Source: an uncultured Clostridia bacterium (lineage in GTDB: Bacteria > Bacillota > Clostridia > Oscillospirales > Ruminococcaceae). From it: DNA of 64,000 nucleotides. The notes under the pieces are model-generated. The model saw only the letters and a program-made list of their open reading frames with translations, made no database searches and was not told the origin of the DNA. Position numbers and translations under genes: made by a program. The stretch covers positions 1-64,000 of the forward strand of contig CANQUM010000011.1 of NCBI GenBank assembly GCA_947627045.1. The letters are read 5' to 3'. This document shows, in pieces, positions 35,984-43,896 of this stretch; positions within the stretch are counted from its first letter, which is position 1; each line of letters begins with the position of its first letter.

Positions 35984-36106
35984 ATGGGATGCTCAAACTG
36001 CTCATGGATTATCATTTTAATCCTTATCTTATTCTGCTGCGGTAACAACGCTTTCGGTAACAACGGCTGTGGCTGCGGCAACGACTGCGGATGCGGTTGC
36101 AACTAA
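35984..36106 (+). CDS. Very small Cys/Gly-rich membrane peptide (40 aa)
   Basis: AAAAGGAG at 35967-35974 precedes ATG 35984. The product begins MGCSNCSWIIILILILFCCG and ends NNGCGCGNDCGCGCN: a short hydrophobic helix between Cys-containing ends, with about ten Cys in 40 residues. It resembles the short high-cysteine (chorion-like HCB) peptides of Clostridia and, in build, YjcZ-type spore peptides. The Cys cluster could bind metal or cross-link a coat layer. A perfect terminator follows, so this is an independent gene. Confidence 0.75.
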   Translation: MGCSNCSWIIILILILFCCGNNAFGNNGCGCGNDCGCGCN

Positions 36107-36122
36107 TAACAGTTGAAATGTG

Positions 36123-36154
36123 AAAAGACCTGAAGATATATCTTCAGGTCTTTT
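36123..36154. terminator. Terminator after the Cys-rich peptide gene
   Basis: AAAAGACCTGAAGA pairs perfectly with TCTTCAGGTCTTTT around TATA (14 bp). Confidence 0.93.
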
Positions 36155-36224
36155 CCTATTTTAAGCATACCAATTTAAAAAATCATAATAAAAATATCAA
36201 TTCAAGCAAATAATAACTGTGTTG

Positions 36225-36253
36225 TTGACAGGCAGTGTTAATTGTTGTATAAT
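36225..36253 (+). promoter_or_regulatory. Promoter of the 50-residue membrane protein gene
   Basis: TTGACA at 36225-36230 and TATAAT at 36248-36253, 17-bp spacer, full consensus. The leader is about 85 nt. Confidence 0.85.
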
Positions 36254-36346
36254 GTCTTTAAAGAGAAATAATATACATACTAGAAATATAAATTTTTATT
36301 AATCAGGATCAGGACGATAACAGAACGAAAGAAAGGCGGTAAATTT

Positions 36347-36499
36347 ATGGGAAACAAAACAGAAGGCAAGGGTTTTTGGCTTATATTAAGCGCACTTGTT
36401 ATCATTGCGGCTTCGTCAGTTTATTTTGTATACAAATTAATGAGCGATAAGGCTTATAATGAAAAATGGCAGGATTATGACGAGTGCGGAATAATGTGA
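36347..36499 (+). CDS. Single-pass membrane protein (50 aa), unknown function
   Basis: AAAGGCGG precedes ATG 36347. The protein has a basic N-terminus (MGNKTEGKG), one membrane helix (FWLILSALVIIAASSVYFVY) and a charged outer or inner tail ending WQDYDECGIM. A consensus promoter and a terminator hairpin frame it. The tail motif may be a family mark, but I cannot name it. Its terminator has been split by repeat copy 3. Confidence 0.72.
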   Translation: MGNKTEGKGFWLILSALVIIAASSVYFVYKLMSDKAYNEKWQDYDECGIM

Positions 36500-36519
36500 T
36501 CTTACCTTAAAAAATTTTC

Positions 36520-36540
36520 AGCGGAACAGTTTGTTCCGCT
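36520..36540 (+). repeat. Terminator hairpin, left 21-bp direct repeat flanking element copy 3
   Basis: AGCGGAACA-GTT-TGTTCCGCT, identical to 36773-36793. Here it is followed by CAG of the element and has no T run. Confidence 0.9.
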
Positions 36541-36772
36541 CAGAATGTAGATAAAGTCTGTTTTTAGGGGCAGCCCTCTCTTGCAGGGCATGCCCCTCTT
36601 TAAAAATAGTCCACTGGACTATTTTTAAATTCACTCTATGCGGAGCGCACTCCGTAAGACATTTCGCTGACGGCTCGTCAGCGACAGGGCTCCGCCCTTG
36701 ACCCGCAAGCCTTTTGAAAAAGGCTTGATCGAAAACTTTTAGTCGATTCGTAAAACCTTTTTCGACAGGCTT
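36541..36772 (-). mobile_element. Multi-hairpin dispersed repeat, copy 3 (exactly 232 bp, reverse orientation)
   Basis: Reverse-complemented it lines up with 28935-29166 over its full length without a net length change. The CC/GG pairs of the long AATAGTCC hairpin in copy 2 are TA/TA here, so pairing is kept while bases differ. The hairpin set is the same. It lies in the terminator of the 50-residue protein gene, in the opposite orientation to the gene, which shows that orientation toward the target is not fixed. Confidence 0.88.
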
Positions 36773-36800
36773 AGCGGAACAGTTTGTTCCGCTTTTTTAT
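36773..36800. terminator. Terminator, right 21-bp direct repeat flanking element copy 3
   Basis: The same hairpin as at 36520 (21 of 21 bases), followed by TTTTTTA, so it is the complete form. Confidence 0.9.
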
Positions 36801-36840
36801 TTAATAGATACCTTAAAAAAGTCCTGATTATTCAGCACTT

Positions 36841-37722
36841 TTAATTCAAGCCTACAGCATTAATAAAAACACCGATAAGAACTGCTGCTGCGTACAAAAT
36901 ACCGCATATCATAAAATTCTGCTTCATATGCTTTTTATTTGTTCTGAAAAGAACCAGCAGTCCCAAACCTGCACTTGTGCAAAGCCCTGCAATTGCAGAG
37001 CCGAAAGACAGTATCCCGTCCTCAAGATACAATTGAGTAATTATCACCGACGATGCACAATTTGGAATAAATCCCACCAATGCCGAAACAAACGGCTGAA
37101 AGAAATTGTCGCTCATCATAACTCTTGCAATAGTATCCTCGCCGACAAACGAAATGGCTGCATTCAGCACCAGAGTAATTAAAAATACAAATAGCGATAT
37201 ATTAGCGGTATGTATCAGAGCAGAAAATAGAATTCCGTGTTCATCACAGCCGCAATTTTCACAAAGCTCGTGAAAATGATTTTCATTATCTGCCGGTTTG
37301 TTTCTCCTGCAAAACTTATATATTATATCAACTGATATTCCCACTAATACCGCCGCTGCTATTTTTATAACTATCAGTTTCCACAGAACGGAAATCCTTT
37401 CGGGATTTGCAATCAATATCGGAATTGCCTCGTCGTTAGTTGCAATAAATACCGCTATGATAGTTCCGAGTGAAATAACCTTGCCTGAATAAAGATTAGC
37501 GGCAGCGGCTGAAACTCCGCACTGCGGAACAGTACCTATTAAAGCTCCCCCTAAGGGGCCTAAAGGTCCCATTCTTTTAAATGCCCTTTCAATCTTATTT
37601 GAGGACGAATGTTCCATATATTCAATTAAGATATAAACGCCGAACAAAAAGGGTAACATAAGCAATGTATCTTTCAGAGCGTCCATTACAATTTTAATCA
37701 AAGTATTAATTATTTTAAACAC
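36841..37722 (-). CDS. Polytopic metal permease of the ArsP_2 / putative manganese transporter type
   Basis: The 293-residue protein has about eight to ten membrane helices in two related halves. Each half has a Gly/Pro-rich motif before Cys: GGALIGTVPQCGVSAAAANL and SALVGFIPNCASSVIITQLY. A His/Cys-rich cytoplasmic loop (HFHELCENCGCDEHG) between the halves suggests metal sensing or delivery. These features fit the PF11449 (putative heavy-metal exporter) group, sometimes named putative manganese transporter. Substrate not determinable. The GtrA gene lies 76 bp upstream on the same strand. Confidence 0.78.
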   Translation of the reverse strand: MFKIINTLIKIVMDALKDTLLMLPFLFGVYILIEYMEHSSSNKIERAFKRMGPLGPLGGALIGTVPQCGVSAAAANLYSGKVISLGTIIAVFIATNDEAIPILIANPERISVLWKLIVIKIAAAVLVGISVDIIYKFCRRNKPADNENHFHELCENCGCDEHGILFSALIHTANISLFVFLITLVLNAAISFVGEDTIARVMMSDNFFQPFVSALVGFIPNCASSVIITQLYLEDGILSFGSAIAGLCTSAGLGLLVLFRTNKKHMKQNFMICGILYAAAVLIGVFINAVGLN

Positions 37723-37798
37723 CGTCCTTACTTTTAATGTGCTGACACCTTATATCAAGATATGCAATCATTGCAGTGATATATCTAGCTAAATTAAT

Positions 37799-38362
37799 TC
37801 AATTAACTTTTTTTCTGAAAACTATCAGCTTGCTTATTATATAATTTGACACAAGTACTACAATCTGTGCAATAACTTTCATAATCATTTCATTAAAATC
37901 AAGTATTGAAACAAATACTACAAGTATAGCTGTTTCTAAAAGAAATGTTGCGAATCTCCCTCCGAAGAAGGCAAACATTTGCTTAAAAAAGTCTTTCCAG
38001 TTGTCTGTAGGAGAGTTAAACACCCATATCCTGTTTGTAAAAAATGCAAACAGTACCGCACAGATCCACGATATTGCATTAGACAATACAACCTTTACAC
38101 TGTAGATATTCCCAAGAATTGAAACATCAATATCTGTTCTAATCAATATTTCTGCAAGCCAGAATGTGAAAATACTTACAAAAGTCGTCAACCCGCCAAA
38201 AAACAGGTATAGCAGCACTGATTTATTTTTTATGTAAAATTTCTCAAACACAGAAAACGGTTTGATGTGCATTATCCTGTCAAAAATATCAGGGGTACTT
38301 TCTATTTTGCCGTCTGTTGTATCACTTGCAGCGTTTTTTTTAACTTCCTTAGACTTATTCAT
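37799..38362 (-). CDS. GtrA-family membrane protein
   Basis: GGAGG is 6 nt before ATG 38362. The 187-residue protein has a charged N-terminal tail of about 45 residues and four membrane helices with FFGGLTTFVSIFTFWLAEIL, NAISWICAVLFAFFTNRIWV and a final NYIISKLIVFRKK, the typical GtrA ending. GtrA proteins take part in moving lipid-linked sugars across the membrane for polysaccharide or wall modification. No glycosyltransferase is adjacent. Confidence 0.9.
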   Translation of the reverse strand: MNKSKEVKKNAASDTTDGKIESTPDIFDRIMHIKPFSVFEKFYIKNKSVLLYLFFGGLTTFVSIFTFWLAEILIRTDIDVSILGNIYSVKVVLSNAISWICAVLFAFFTNRIWVFNSPTDNWKDFFKQMFAFFGGRFATFLLETAILVVFVSILDFNEMIMKVIAQIVVLVSNYIISKLIVFRKKVN

Positions 38363-38528
38363 AAAATTCCTCCAAGCAGTAAAATGACTAAATATTAATG
38401 ATTAATTATACCTTAAAATACAAGATCAGTCAAGCCGAATAACCCAATAATTGCATTTTAAATAAAGGTATGCTATACTTATTTATAATATTTTTAATCA
38501 CAGAAAATATAAACTGAAAGGATAAAAA

Positions 38529-39809
38529 ATGTATATTGCAATAATCGTTATACTGGTTGCTTTATCAGCTGTTTTTTCATCAACTGAGACGGCATTTGCA
38601 TCAGTAAACAAAATACGAATAAAATCTTATGCGGACAGCAAAACTACAAAATCAAATAAAGCAAAAAAGGTGCTTTATATAATTGATAACTTCGACAAGG
38701 CTCTGACGGCAATACTAATTGGCAATAATATAGTAAACATATTATCAGCTTCACTGGCAACTGTTATGTTTACAAAGTATTTCGGTGCTGGAAGCGTTGG
38801 AATAGCAACGCTTATTATGACTGTTGTTGTTCTCTTATTCGGAGAAATCATTCCAAAAAGCCTTGCAAGCGAGAATGCAGAAAAAATGTCATTATTTATG
38901 GCACCCATTCTTAATGCGATTATGACCTTCTTAAAACCGATAATATTCTTGATTTCAAATCTGAAGAATGGAGTTACACAACTTTTCGGTGCAAAAAAAG
39001 AAGAGCCGTTTGTAACTGAAGAAGAACTTAAATACATCATTGATGAAATTGAGGACGAGGGCGTGTTGGAAGAACAGGAATCTGATCTTGTCCGTTCGGC
39101 TCTTGAATTTGACGAGATAACTATTAATGAAATTCTTATACCCAGAGTTAATGTTACTGCGGTTGATATTGAAAGCCCCTTAGAAAGCATTAGAGACGAG
39201 TTTTTAAATTCACAGTTTTCACGTTTTCCCATATATAAAGATTCTCTTGACAATATTATAGGTATACTTCACCAGAGTGATTTCTTCAAGGTTTACTTTA
39301 ATAAAGACTCAAACGATACTGACGATATTAAATCTGTACTGAAAAAACCTATATATATTCCTGAGTATCAAAAAATATCGGTAACCTTGAACCTTATGCA
39401 AAAACAAAAGGTTCATATGGCTGTCGTCATCGATGAATACGGCGGCACTAAGGGTATAGTTACTCTAGAGGATATAATTGAAGAGCTTGTGGGTGAAATT
39501 TATGACGAGAGCGACGAGGAGGATACTTCATTTATCCGGCTTTCATCAAACAGCTATGAAGTTTCGGCTGATTTGTCGATAAACGATTTTCTTGACAGGC
39601 TTGAATTACCTGAAGATACAATCGACAGCGACTGTACTTCGGTCGGAGGCTGGTTTATGGACGCTCTTGACAGAGTTCCCGAGTATGGCGATACAATTCA
39701 AATAGGCAATTTCACTCTTAAAGCTATTGAAGTAAACGATCAGAGGCTTGAAAGAATATTTATCACTATAAAACCAAAAACTTCCGAAATTAAAAGTACA
39801 CATACTTAA
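38529..39809 (+). CDS. CNNM/CorC-type (hemolysin-related) membrane protein with CBS pair
   Basis: GAAAGGATAAAAA precedes the ATG. The 426-residue protein has an N-terminal DUF21/CNNM membrane domain (residues 1-160; FSSTETAFASVNKIRIK, LLFGEIIPKSLAS), two CBS domains (about 200-320; ILIPRVNVTAVDIE, VVIDEYGGTKGIVTLEDIIEE) and a C-terminal transporter-associated HCC domain (about 335-420). CNNM proteins are linked to Mg2+ efflux or homeostasis. The old hemolysin label has little support. Gene is complete and unremarkable. Confidence 0.93.
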   Translation: MYIAIIVILVALSAVFSSTETAFASVNKIRIKSYADSKTTKSNKAKKVLYIIDNFDKALTAILIGNNIVNILSASLATVMFTKYFGAGSVGIATLIMTVVVLLFGEIIPKSLASENAEKMSLFMAPILNAIMTFLKPIIFLISNLKNGVTQLFGAKKEEPFVTEEELKYIIDEIEDEGVLEEQESDLVRSALEFDEITINEILIPRVNVTAVDIESPLESIRDEFLNSQFSRFPIYKDSLDNIIGILHQSDFFKVYFNKDSNDTDDIKSVLKKPIYIPEYQKISVTLNLMQKQKVHMAVVIDEYGGTKGIVTLEDIIEELVGEIYDESDEEDTSFIRLSSNSYEVSADLSINDFLDRLELPEDTIDSDCTSVGGWFMDALDRVPEYGDTIQIGNFTLKAIEVNDQRLERIFITIKPKTSEIKSTHT

Positions 39810-39888
39810 TAAAAAAATCTACGTTTTATTATTGACGGTTAATATGCAACATAACCGTTGCACTTGTCTCTTTATACTAGGTGTTGCC

Positions 39889-39917
39889 TTGACAGTGTTT
39901 TTTCCATATGCTAAAAT
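39889..39917 (+). promoter_or_regulatory. Promoter of pyrE
   Basis: TTGACA at 39889-39894 and TAAAAT at 39912-39917, 17-bp spacer. No PyrR-type attenuator is visible in the short leader. Confidence 0.7.
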
Positions 39918-39955
39918 AATTACAAAACCACTTGGTAATAGAAAAGGACTGAAAT

Positions 39956-40612
39956 ATGATGACTTACAAAGAAGAATTTATAAAATTTATGGAGGACAGC
40001 GGAGTTTTAAAATTCGGCGAATTTACTCTGAAAAGCGGAAGAAAAGCTCCGTATTTTTTAAATTCCGGAAGCTACTGCACAGGAGAACAGCTAGTTAAGC
40101 TGGGTCATTATTACGCACAGTGTATAAAAGAGCACAATGTTGAGTTTGACACTTTGTTCGGGCCTGCATATAAAGGAATGCCGCTTGCCTGCTCGACAGC
40201 TATTGCACTATCAAACGATTTCGGAATAAACGCCAATTACTGCTTTGACAGAAAGGAAGTCAAGGATCACGGCGAAGGCGGAATGTTTGTCGGAAAAAAT
40301 CTTGAGGACGGAGAAAAGGTTATTTACATAGAAGATGTTATGACCTCAGGCAAGGCTCTTCGTGAGACGCTTCCGAAATTAAAGGCTCAGGCTGATGTAA
40401 ATGTTACGGCGATGTTTATTTCTGTTGACAGAATGGAAAAAGGCACAGGTGAAAAATCCGCAGTACAGCAAACCGCAGATGATTTTGGAATTCCCGTATA
40501 TTCTATTGTAAACATATATGATATTATCGACTGTATAAAAAAAGGAATTATCGGCGGCAGAGAATATCTCGACGCTATAGCAGCTTATATTGAACAATAC
40601 GGAGCCAAATAA
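39956..40612 (+). CDS. pyrE: Orotate phosphoribosyltransferase
   Basis: AAAGGA lies 7 nt before ATG 39956 (a second ATG follows at 39959). The 218-residue enzyme joins orotate and PRPP to make OMP in UMP synthesis. Visible are FTLKSGRKAPYFLNSG, FGPAYKGMPLA, FDRKEVKDHGEGG (the flexible catalytic loop) and the PRPP motif VIYIEDVMTSGKAL with its acidic pair. It stands alone, outside a pyr operon. Confidence 0.96.
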   Translation: MMTYKEEFIKFMEDSGVLKFGEFTLKSGRKAPYFLNSGSYCTGEQLVKLGHYYAQCIKEHNVEFDTLFGPAYKGMPLACSTAIALSNDFGINANYCFDRKEVKDHGEGGMFVGKNLEDGEKVIYIEDVMTSGKALRETLPKLKAQADVNVTAMFISVDRMEKGTGEKSAVQQTADDFGIPVYSIVNIYDIIDCIKKGIIGGREYLDAIAAYIEQYGAK

Positions 40613-40644
40613 ACTAATTGGTTTTAATAAAACAGATAAACACA

Positions 40645-40680
40645 AAAAGAGCAAAGCATATAGCCTTGCTCTTTATTTAT
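40645..40680. terminator. Terminator between pyrE and the PRTase-like gene
   Basis: AAAGAGCAA...TTGCTCTTT with T- and A-rich flanks, convergent genes. Confidence 0.8.
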
Positions 40681-40694
40681 TATAATCCAAAAGC

Positions 40695-41324
40695 CTAAAT
40701 TTTTGAATATCCAAAGCTGTTTATAATTGCGTCAACCTTCTGACCTGCTTTGCAAAGAGGACAATCACCTGCCGGATATGTGTCGTAGTGAGGTATGTCG
40801 TCTGCAGAGAAAATACAGTTTATCTCAAATCCGTGACTTTCCTTTCTTGCCGAGAAAATTGACGAAATAGCGGTTAAATTTCCGTTATAATACTGGAGAC
40901 ATTCTACCATTCTGTTAATTGTTTTTCCCGTTGAAACGGATGAAATCATAAGCATTATATTTTTACCCCAAACGGCTTTCTGGGTGTTATCTCTAAATAC
41001 CATCTGATTATTTGAATTAAGTTCAGGAGTTAGTACATTTATATCAGAGCCTATGTTCATTCCTCCGCCTGACAATTCGCTTGCCAAAAACGCACCGATC
41101 ATATCAGTACCTTCTAAGCATATTATCGTGTCTATGTGAACAGACATCAGCTTTGTTGCAAGTTCTTTTGCAGTTTCCTTTGCCATTTTATGCTGAGTTT
41201 TAAGCCTTGTCATATCCATATAATTATTTACATGAGAGTGGTTTGTTGCAAAATGCCCGGGAATATATCCTATTTTGATATGTCTGTTATGGCGTGCTGA
41301 TATTTCTTTCATTCTGCTTTCCAT
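40695..41324 (-). CDS. Phosphoribosyltransferase-like protein with altered PRPP motif
   Basis: GGAGG precedes ATG 41324. The 209-residue protein has the overall type I PRTase layout: a hood-like N-terminal part, IDTIICLEGTDMIGAFLASE as the first core strand and loop, and IMLMISSVSTGKTINRMVEC at the position of the PRPP loop. Catalytically active PRTases carry two adjacent acidic residues there (for example VEDVMTSG in the pyrE nearby); here they are Ser-Ser. A CPLCKAG motif near the C-terminus could bind zinc with other residues. It is probably a divergent or regulatory PRTase homologue, not a second PyrE. Confidence 0.7.
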   Translation of the reverse strand: MESRMKEISARHNRHIKIGYIPGHFATNHSHVNNYMDMTRLKTQHKMAKETAKELATKLMSVHIDTIICLEGTDMIGAFLASELSGGGMNIGSDINVLTPELNSNNQMVFRDNTQKAVWGKNIMLMISSVSTGKTINRMVECLQYYNGNLTAISSIFSARKESHGFEINCIFSADDIPHYDTYPAGDCPLCKAGQKVDAIINSFGYSKI

Positions 41325-41469
41325 AATTAAGCCTCCGTATAGTTTAATTTAACTAAATTATATCACAATCAAAGCACAAATTCAAGCACTTTTTACAAAA
41401 CAATTGCAATTCAATAATACGATGTTTAGTCATTATTACATTTTAGGCTGAATATTTGTGAACATTTTT

Positions 41470-42483
41470 TTATCTTTCGTAAAAATACGGTCCGATATAT
41501 TCTTCGTGGGTTTTAGAATATGTCCATAAGAAATCATAAGCAGTTACTGTAACGTCATAACAACTATTTAAAAAATCAGAATTCAAATTCGATAGATTAT
41601 GTATTCGATAGCCTAAATCATCAGCATTAAATATAATAACAGCATTATCCTTAAGCTTTTTATCAAAAAGAATTTGTGCCTGCTTTTCAGTATTTGCTTC
41701 AACAAACTCAAAGCTAAAAATATGCCAGAGAAAGCTTTTATATTTATGTGATGAACTGACGCATAAATTATTTAATTCTCGCATATTGGCGTCCTTTGGG
41801 GCAAACACAGATAACCATTGTTTTTTGTATTCACGAACATCTTTTTCTGACATTTTCTCAAAACAGATATCGGAGTTTTTGAAAGAACTAACAATATCCT
41901 GTTTTAAACTATTCATATATTCACGATGTAATTGTCGGTTTTCTTTCCAGCTTTTAAATCTGCGGCGAATTTCCCAAAATTTTGGCGGATAGATAGATTC
42001 CAATTCACATTTTTCGTCAAGAAGCCACGGCATTTCTTCACACCAAAAATTAATGCAAATACATCCGTCCGGAATATCGTCCGGTATTTCATAAAACTCA
42101 TTTTCGGGATTCTGAAAATCAAATTCAAAGATACCTGCATAAACTCTTGTATCAGGACGATCATCCACAAAATCATTTTCAACTAATTCCTCTACTGAAA
42201 ACAAGATTTCTTTCGGAGTACTTATATATTTTCCAAAAACATAATAATGACCACCGCATGGCATATGTTTTTTAGACATACCAACCTCTTCAACTTTACA
42301 CATAAGAGGATTAATAGCAAAACTATTAAAAAACTCCTTTTCTTCATCTGTAAGGATATCACAATATTTTGCAAAATTCCTATATGCCTGACTTTTATTA
42401 TCAATTTTCAGATTTTTATAAAACTGCTTTGTTTTTTCTATATCAACATCAATTTCCCACTCACCATATTTTACAATAGACAT
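41470..42483 (-). CDS. Two-domain protein with C-terminal DUF4275-like part
   Basis: AAGGAG precedes ATG 42483. The protein has 337 residues, no signal and no membrane helix. The N-terminal half (1-170) is unfamiliar, acidic and aromatic, with SKKHMPCGGHYYVFGKYIST and PDTRVYAGIFEFDFQNPE. The C-terminal half (about 200-337) has KKQWLSVFAPKDAN, FLWHIFSFEFVEA and the closing DFLWTYSKTHEEYIGPYFYE, which I associate with DUF4275. That family is uncharacterised; many such acidic soluble proteins are immunity-like. The gene is AT-rich and stands alone next to tRNA genes. Confidence 0.55.
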   Translation of the reverse strand: MSIVKYGEWEIDVDIEKTKQFYKNLKIDNKSQAYRNFAKYCDILTDEEKEFFNSFAINPLMCKVEEVGMSKKHMPCGGHYYVFGKYISTPKEILFSVEELVENDFVDDRPDTRVYAGIFEFDFQNPENEFYEIPDDIPDGCICINFWCEEMPWLLDEKCELESIYPPKFWEIRRRFKSWKENRQLHREYMNSLKQDIVSSFKNSDICFEKMSEKDVREYKKQWLSVFAPKDANMRELNNLCVSSSHKYKSFLWHIFSFEFVEANTEKQAQILFDKKLKDNAVIIFNADDLGYRIHNLSNLNSDFLNSCYDVTVTAYDFLWTYSKTHEEYIGPYFYER

Positions 42484-42764
42484 TTTATTCTCCTTAATAA
42501 AAATTTAATTATCTGTCTTAACAACAAATAGTATACCATACTATTAATAAATTGCAACAAATTTTCCTTATTAATACAGTGATTTGGAGGGACTAATTAA
42601 TTCAAAAACTCTATATACAACAAACCCCCGCAAAACCAATTAATAGCTTTGCGAGGTCTCAATTTATGGAAAGAGGTGGCAAAAAAGATGTACCACTAAC
42701 GCGAGAACAAAAAGTTCACGTTCCACAAAATGTGAAACGCGAACAGGCTCCGGCGCCTCGCCGG
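42484..42764. other. Intergenic stretch downstream of tRNA-Ser
   Basis: It holds two minus-strand hairpins: CCTCGCAAA...TTTTGCGGGG at about 42626-42657, followed by GTTTGTTG, and the tRNA terminator at 42707-42745. No frame. Confidence 0.5.
42707..42745 (-). terminator. Terminator of tRNA-Ser
   Basis: On the minus strand GTTCGCGTTTCACA pairs with TGTGGAACGTGAAC (two G-T pairs) and is followed by TTTTTG. Confidence 0.75.
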
Positions 42765-42853
42765 TGGCGGAGACGGCGAGATTCGAACTCGCGGGGGATT
42801 TCTCCCTAACTGATTTCGAGTCAGCCCCGTTATGACCACTTCGATACGTCTCC
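42765..42853 (-). tRNA. tRNA-Ser (anticodon CGA)
   Basis: The acceptor stem is GGAGACG/CGTCTCC with discriminator G and an encoded CCA. The anticodon arm is GCTGA-CTCGAAA-TCAGT, giving CGA (reads UCG). A long variable arm (AGGGAGAAATCCCCC) and the T arm GCGAG-TTCGAAT-CTCGC are as expected for a class II tRNA. Confidence 0.97.
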
Positions 42854-42954
42854 GAGTCAATACTTTTTGCACAACACAAAAAGCATTATATCATATTACA
42901 CTTACCAAATCAACTACTATGCCTAACTATAATAAATTCATCAAACACAGAATC

Positions 42955-43029
42955 TGGCACCCCCTGCGAGAATCGAACTCACAACTAACCCTTAGGAGGG
43001 GTTTATTATATCCATTTAACTAAGGGGGC
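42955..43029 (-). tRNA. tRNA-Arg (anticodon CCT)
   Basis: Acceptor GCCCCCT/AGGGGGT (first pair G-T), discriminator G, encoded CCA. Anticodon arm AACCC-CTCCTAA-GGGTT gives CCT (reads AGG). T arm GTGAG-TTCGATT-CTCGC. It lies about 100 bp upstream of tRNA-Ser and may be co-transcribed. Confidence 0.97.
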
Positions 43030-43184
43030 GTAGTACATTAACTAAAATATTATATCATAAAATTTTCTTATAAACAATAGGAAGAAAGAAAAATTTTTAT
43101 CTTTTGCAAAATATTTATTTTAATTTTTCAATATTCGTATAATTTTACCAAACCTGCACATAGTAATTTCGGAGGTGAAGTAAA

Positions 43185-43358
43185 ATGACTTCAAAAGATT
43201 TACTTTATGTTGAAGACGCTCTAGGTCATGAAAAATATTTCAAAAGTCAATGTAAGGATGTTATCTCTAAGCTAGAAGACGCTGAACTGATAAATTGCGT
43301 AAATAATCTGTCTAGCAAGCACGATCAGATTTTCAAGAGTTTTTATGGACTGCTCTAA
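43185..43358 (+). CDS. Small helical protein in the spore coat operon (57 aa)
   Basis: GGAGGTGA at 43171-43178 precedes ATG 43185. The protein starts MTSKDLLYVEDALGHEKYFK, has Cys at two places and ends in FKSFYGLL. It reads as two or three helices and resembles in build the short proteins that sit beside CotF-type coat genes. The next gene begins 54 bp downstream on the same strand. Function inferred from that neighbour only. Confidence 0.7.
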   Translation: MTSKDLLYVEDALGHEKYFKSQCKDVISKLEDAELINCVNNLSSKHDQIFKSFYGLL

Positions 43359-43412
43359 GTCAATGAGCATTATATAATTCTTGATTTTCAAACAATGAAA
43401 GGAGAAAAGCTA

Positions 43413-43661
43413 ATGAACGACAAAGATTTAATGGAAGGTCTGCTGCTTACCGAAAAAGGAGTTTGCGACCTCTATATGCACGGCTCAATTGAATCTACCC
43501 CCGGAAATGTACGTCAGACCTTCTCAAAGGCGCTAAATGAAGCCCTTTGTATTCAGGACACGATTTATGAGCAGATGTCAAAGAAGGGCTGGTATTCTGC
43601 AAAACAGGTAGAACAGCAGCAGATCGATCAGGTAAAACAGAAGTTTTCAAATCAAAACTAA
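43413..43661 (+). CDS. Spore coat protein, CotF-like
   Basis: AAAGGAG lies about 9 nt before ATG 43413 (MNDKDLMEGLLLTEKGVCDL). The 82-residue protein matches the Coat_F domain: YMHGSIESTPGNVRQTFSKA, NEALCIQDTIYEQMSKKGWY and a Gln/Lys-rich tail (QVEQQQIDQVKQKF). Such proteins are small parts of the spore coat or mother-cell ferritin-like helical proteins. It lies just upstream of spoIIP, in line with a sporulation cluster. Confidence 0.85.
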   Translation: MNDKDLMEGLLLTEKGVCDLYMHGSIESTPGNVRQTFSKALNEALCIQDTIYEQMSKKGWYSAKQVEQQQIDQVKQKFSNQN

Positions 43662-43668
43662 AAATTAT

Positions 43669-43707
43669 GGTGCGGATATTACTGATGATTTCCGCACCTT
43701 TTAATTT
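43669..43707 (+). terminator. Terminator after the coat gene pair
   Basis: GGTGCGGA (43669-43676) pairs with TCCGCACC (43691-43698), then TTTTAATTT. Confidence 0.85.
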
Positions 43708-43896
43708 ATCTGACCAAATTTAGCAATAAAACAAAGCCGTAAGCATTTTTCATATTCTTAAATCATAAATATAAATATATGAGCGTATTAGCAAGAGACT
43801 TTAAAGAAAGCATTAATTGACAATTTCATTGTACAATTCACTCTTTCCTCTGGTTAGTCTATTGCCTCAAAGCATCGAAAGGACAGGATATGAAAA

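Noticed and set aside
39835-39857. Hairpin CGGTTA...TAACCG between the CNNM-type gene and pyrE as terminator or PyrR attenuator
   Set aside because: It lacks a T run and lies upstream of the pyrE promoter, so it is outside the pyrE transcript.
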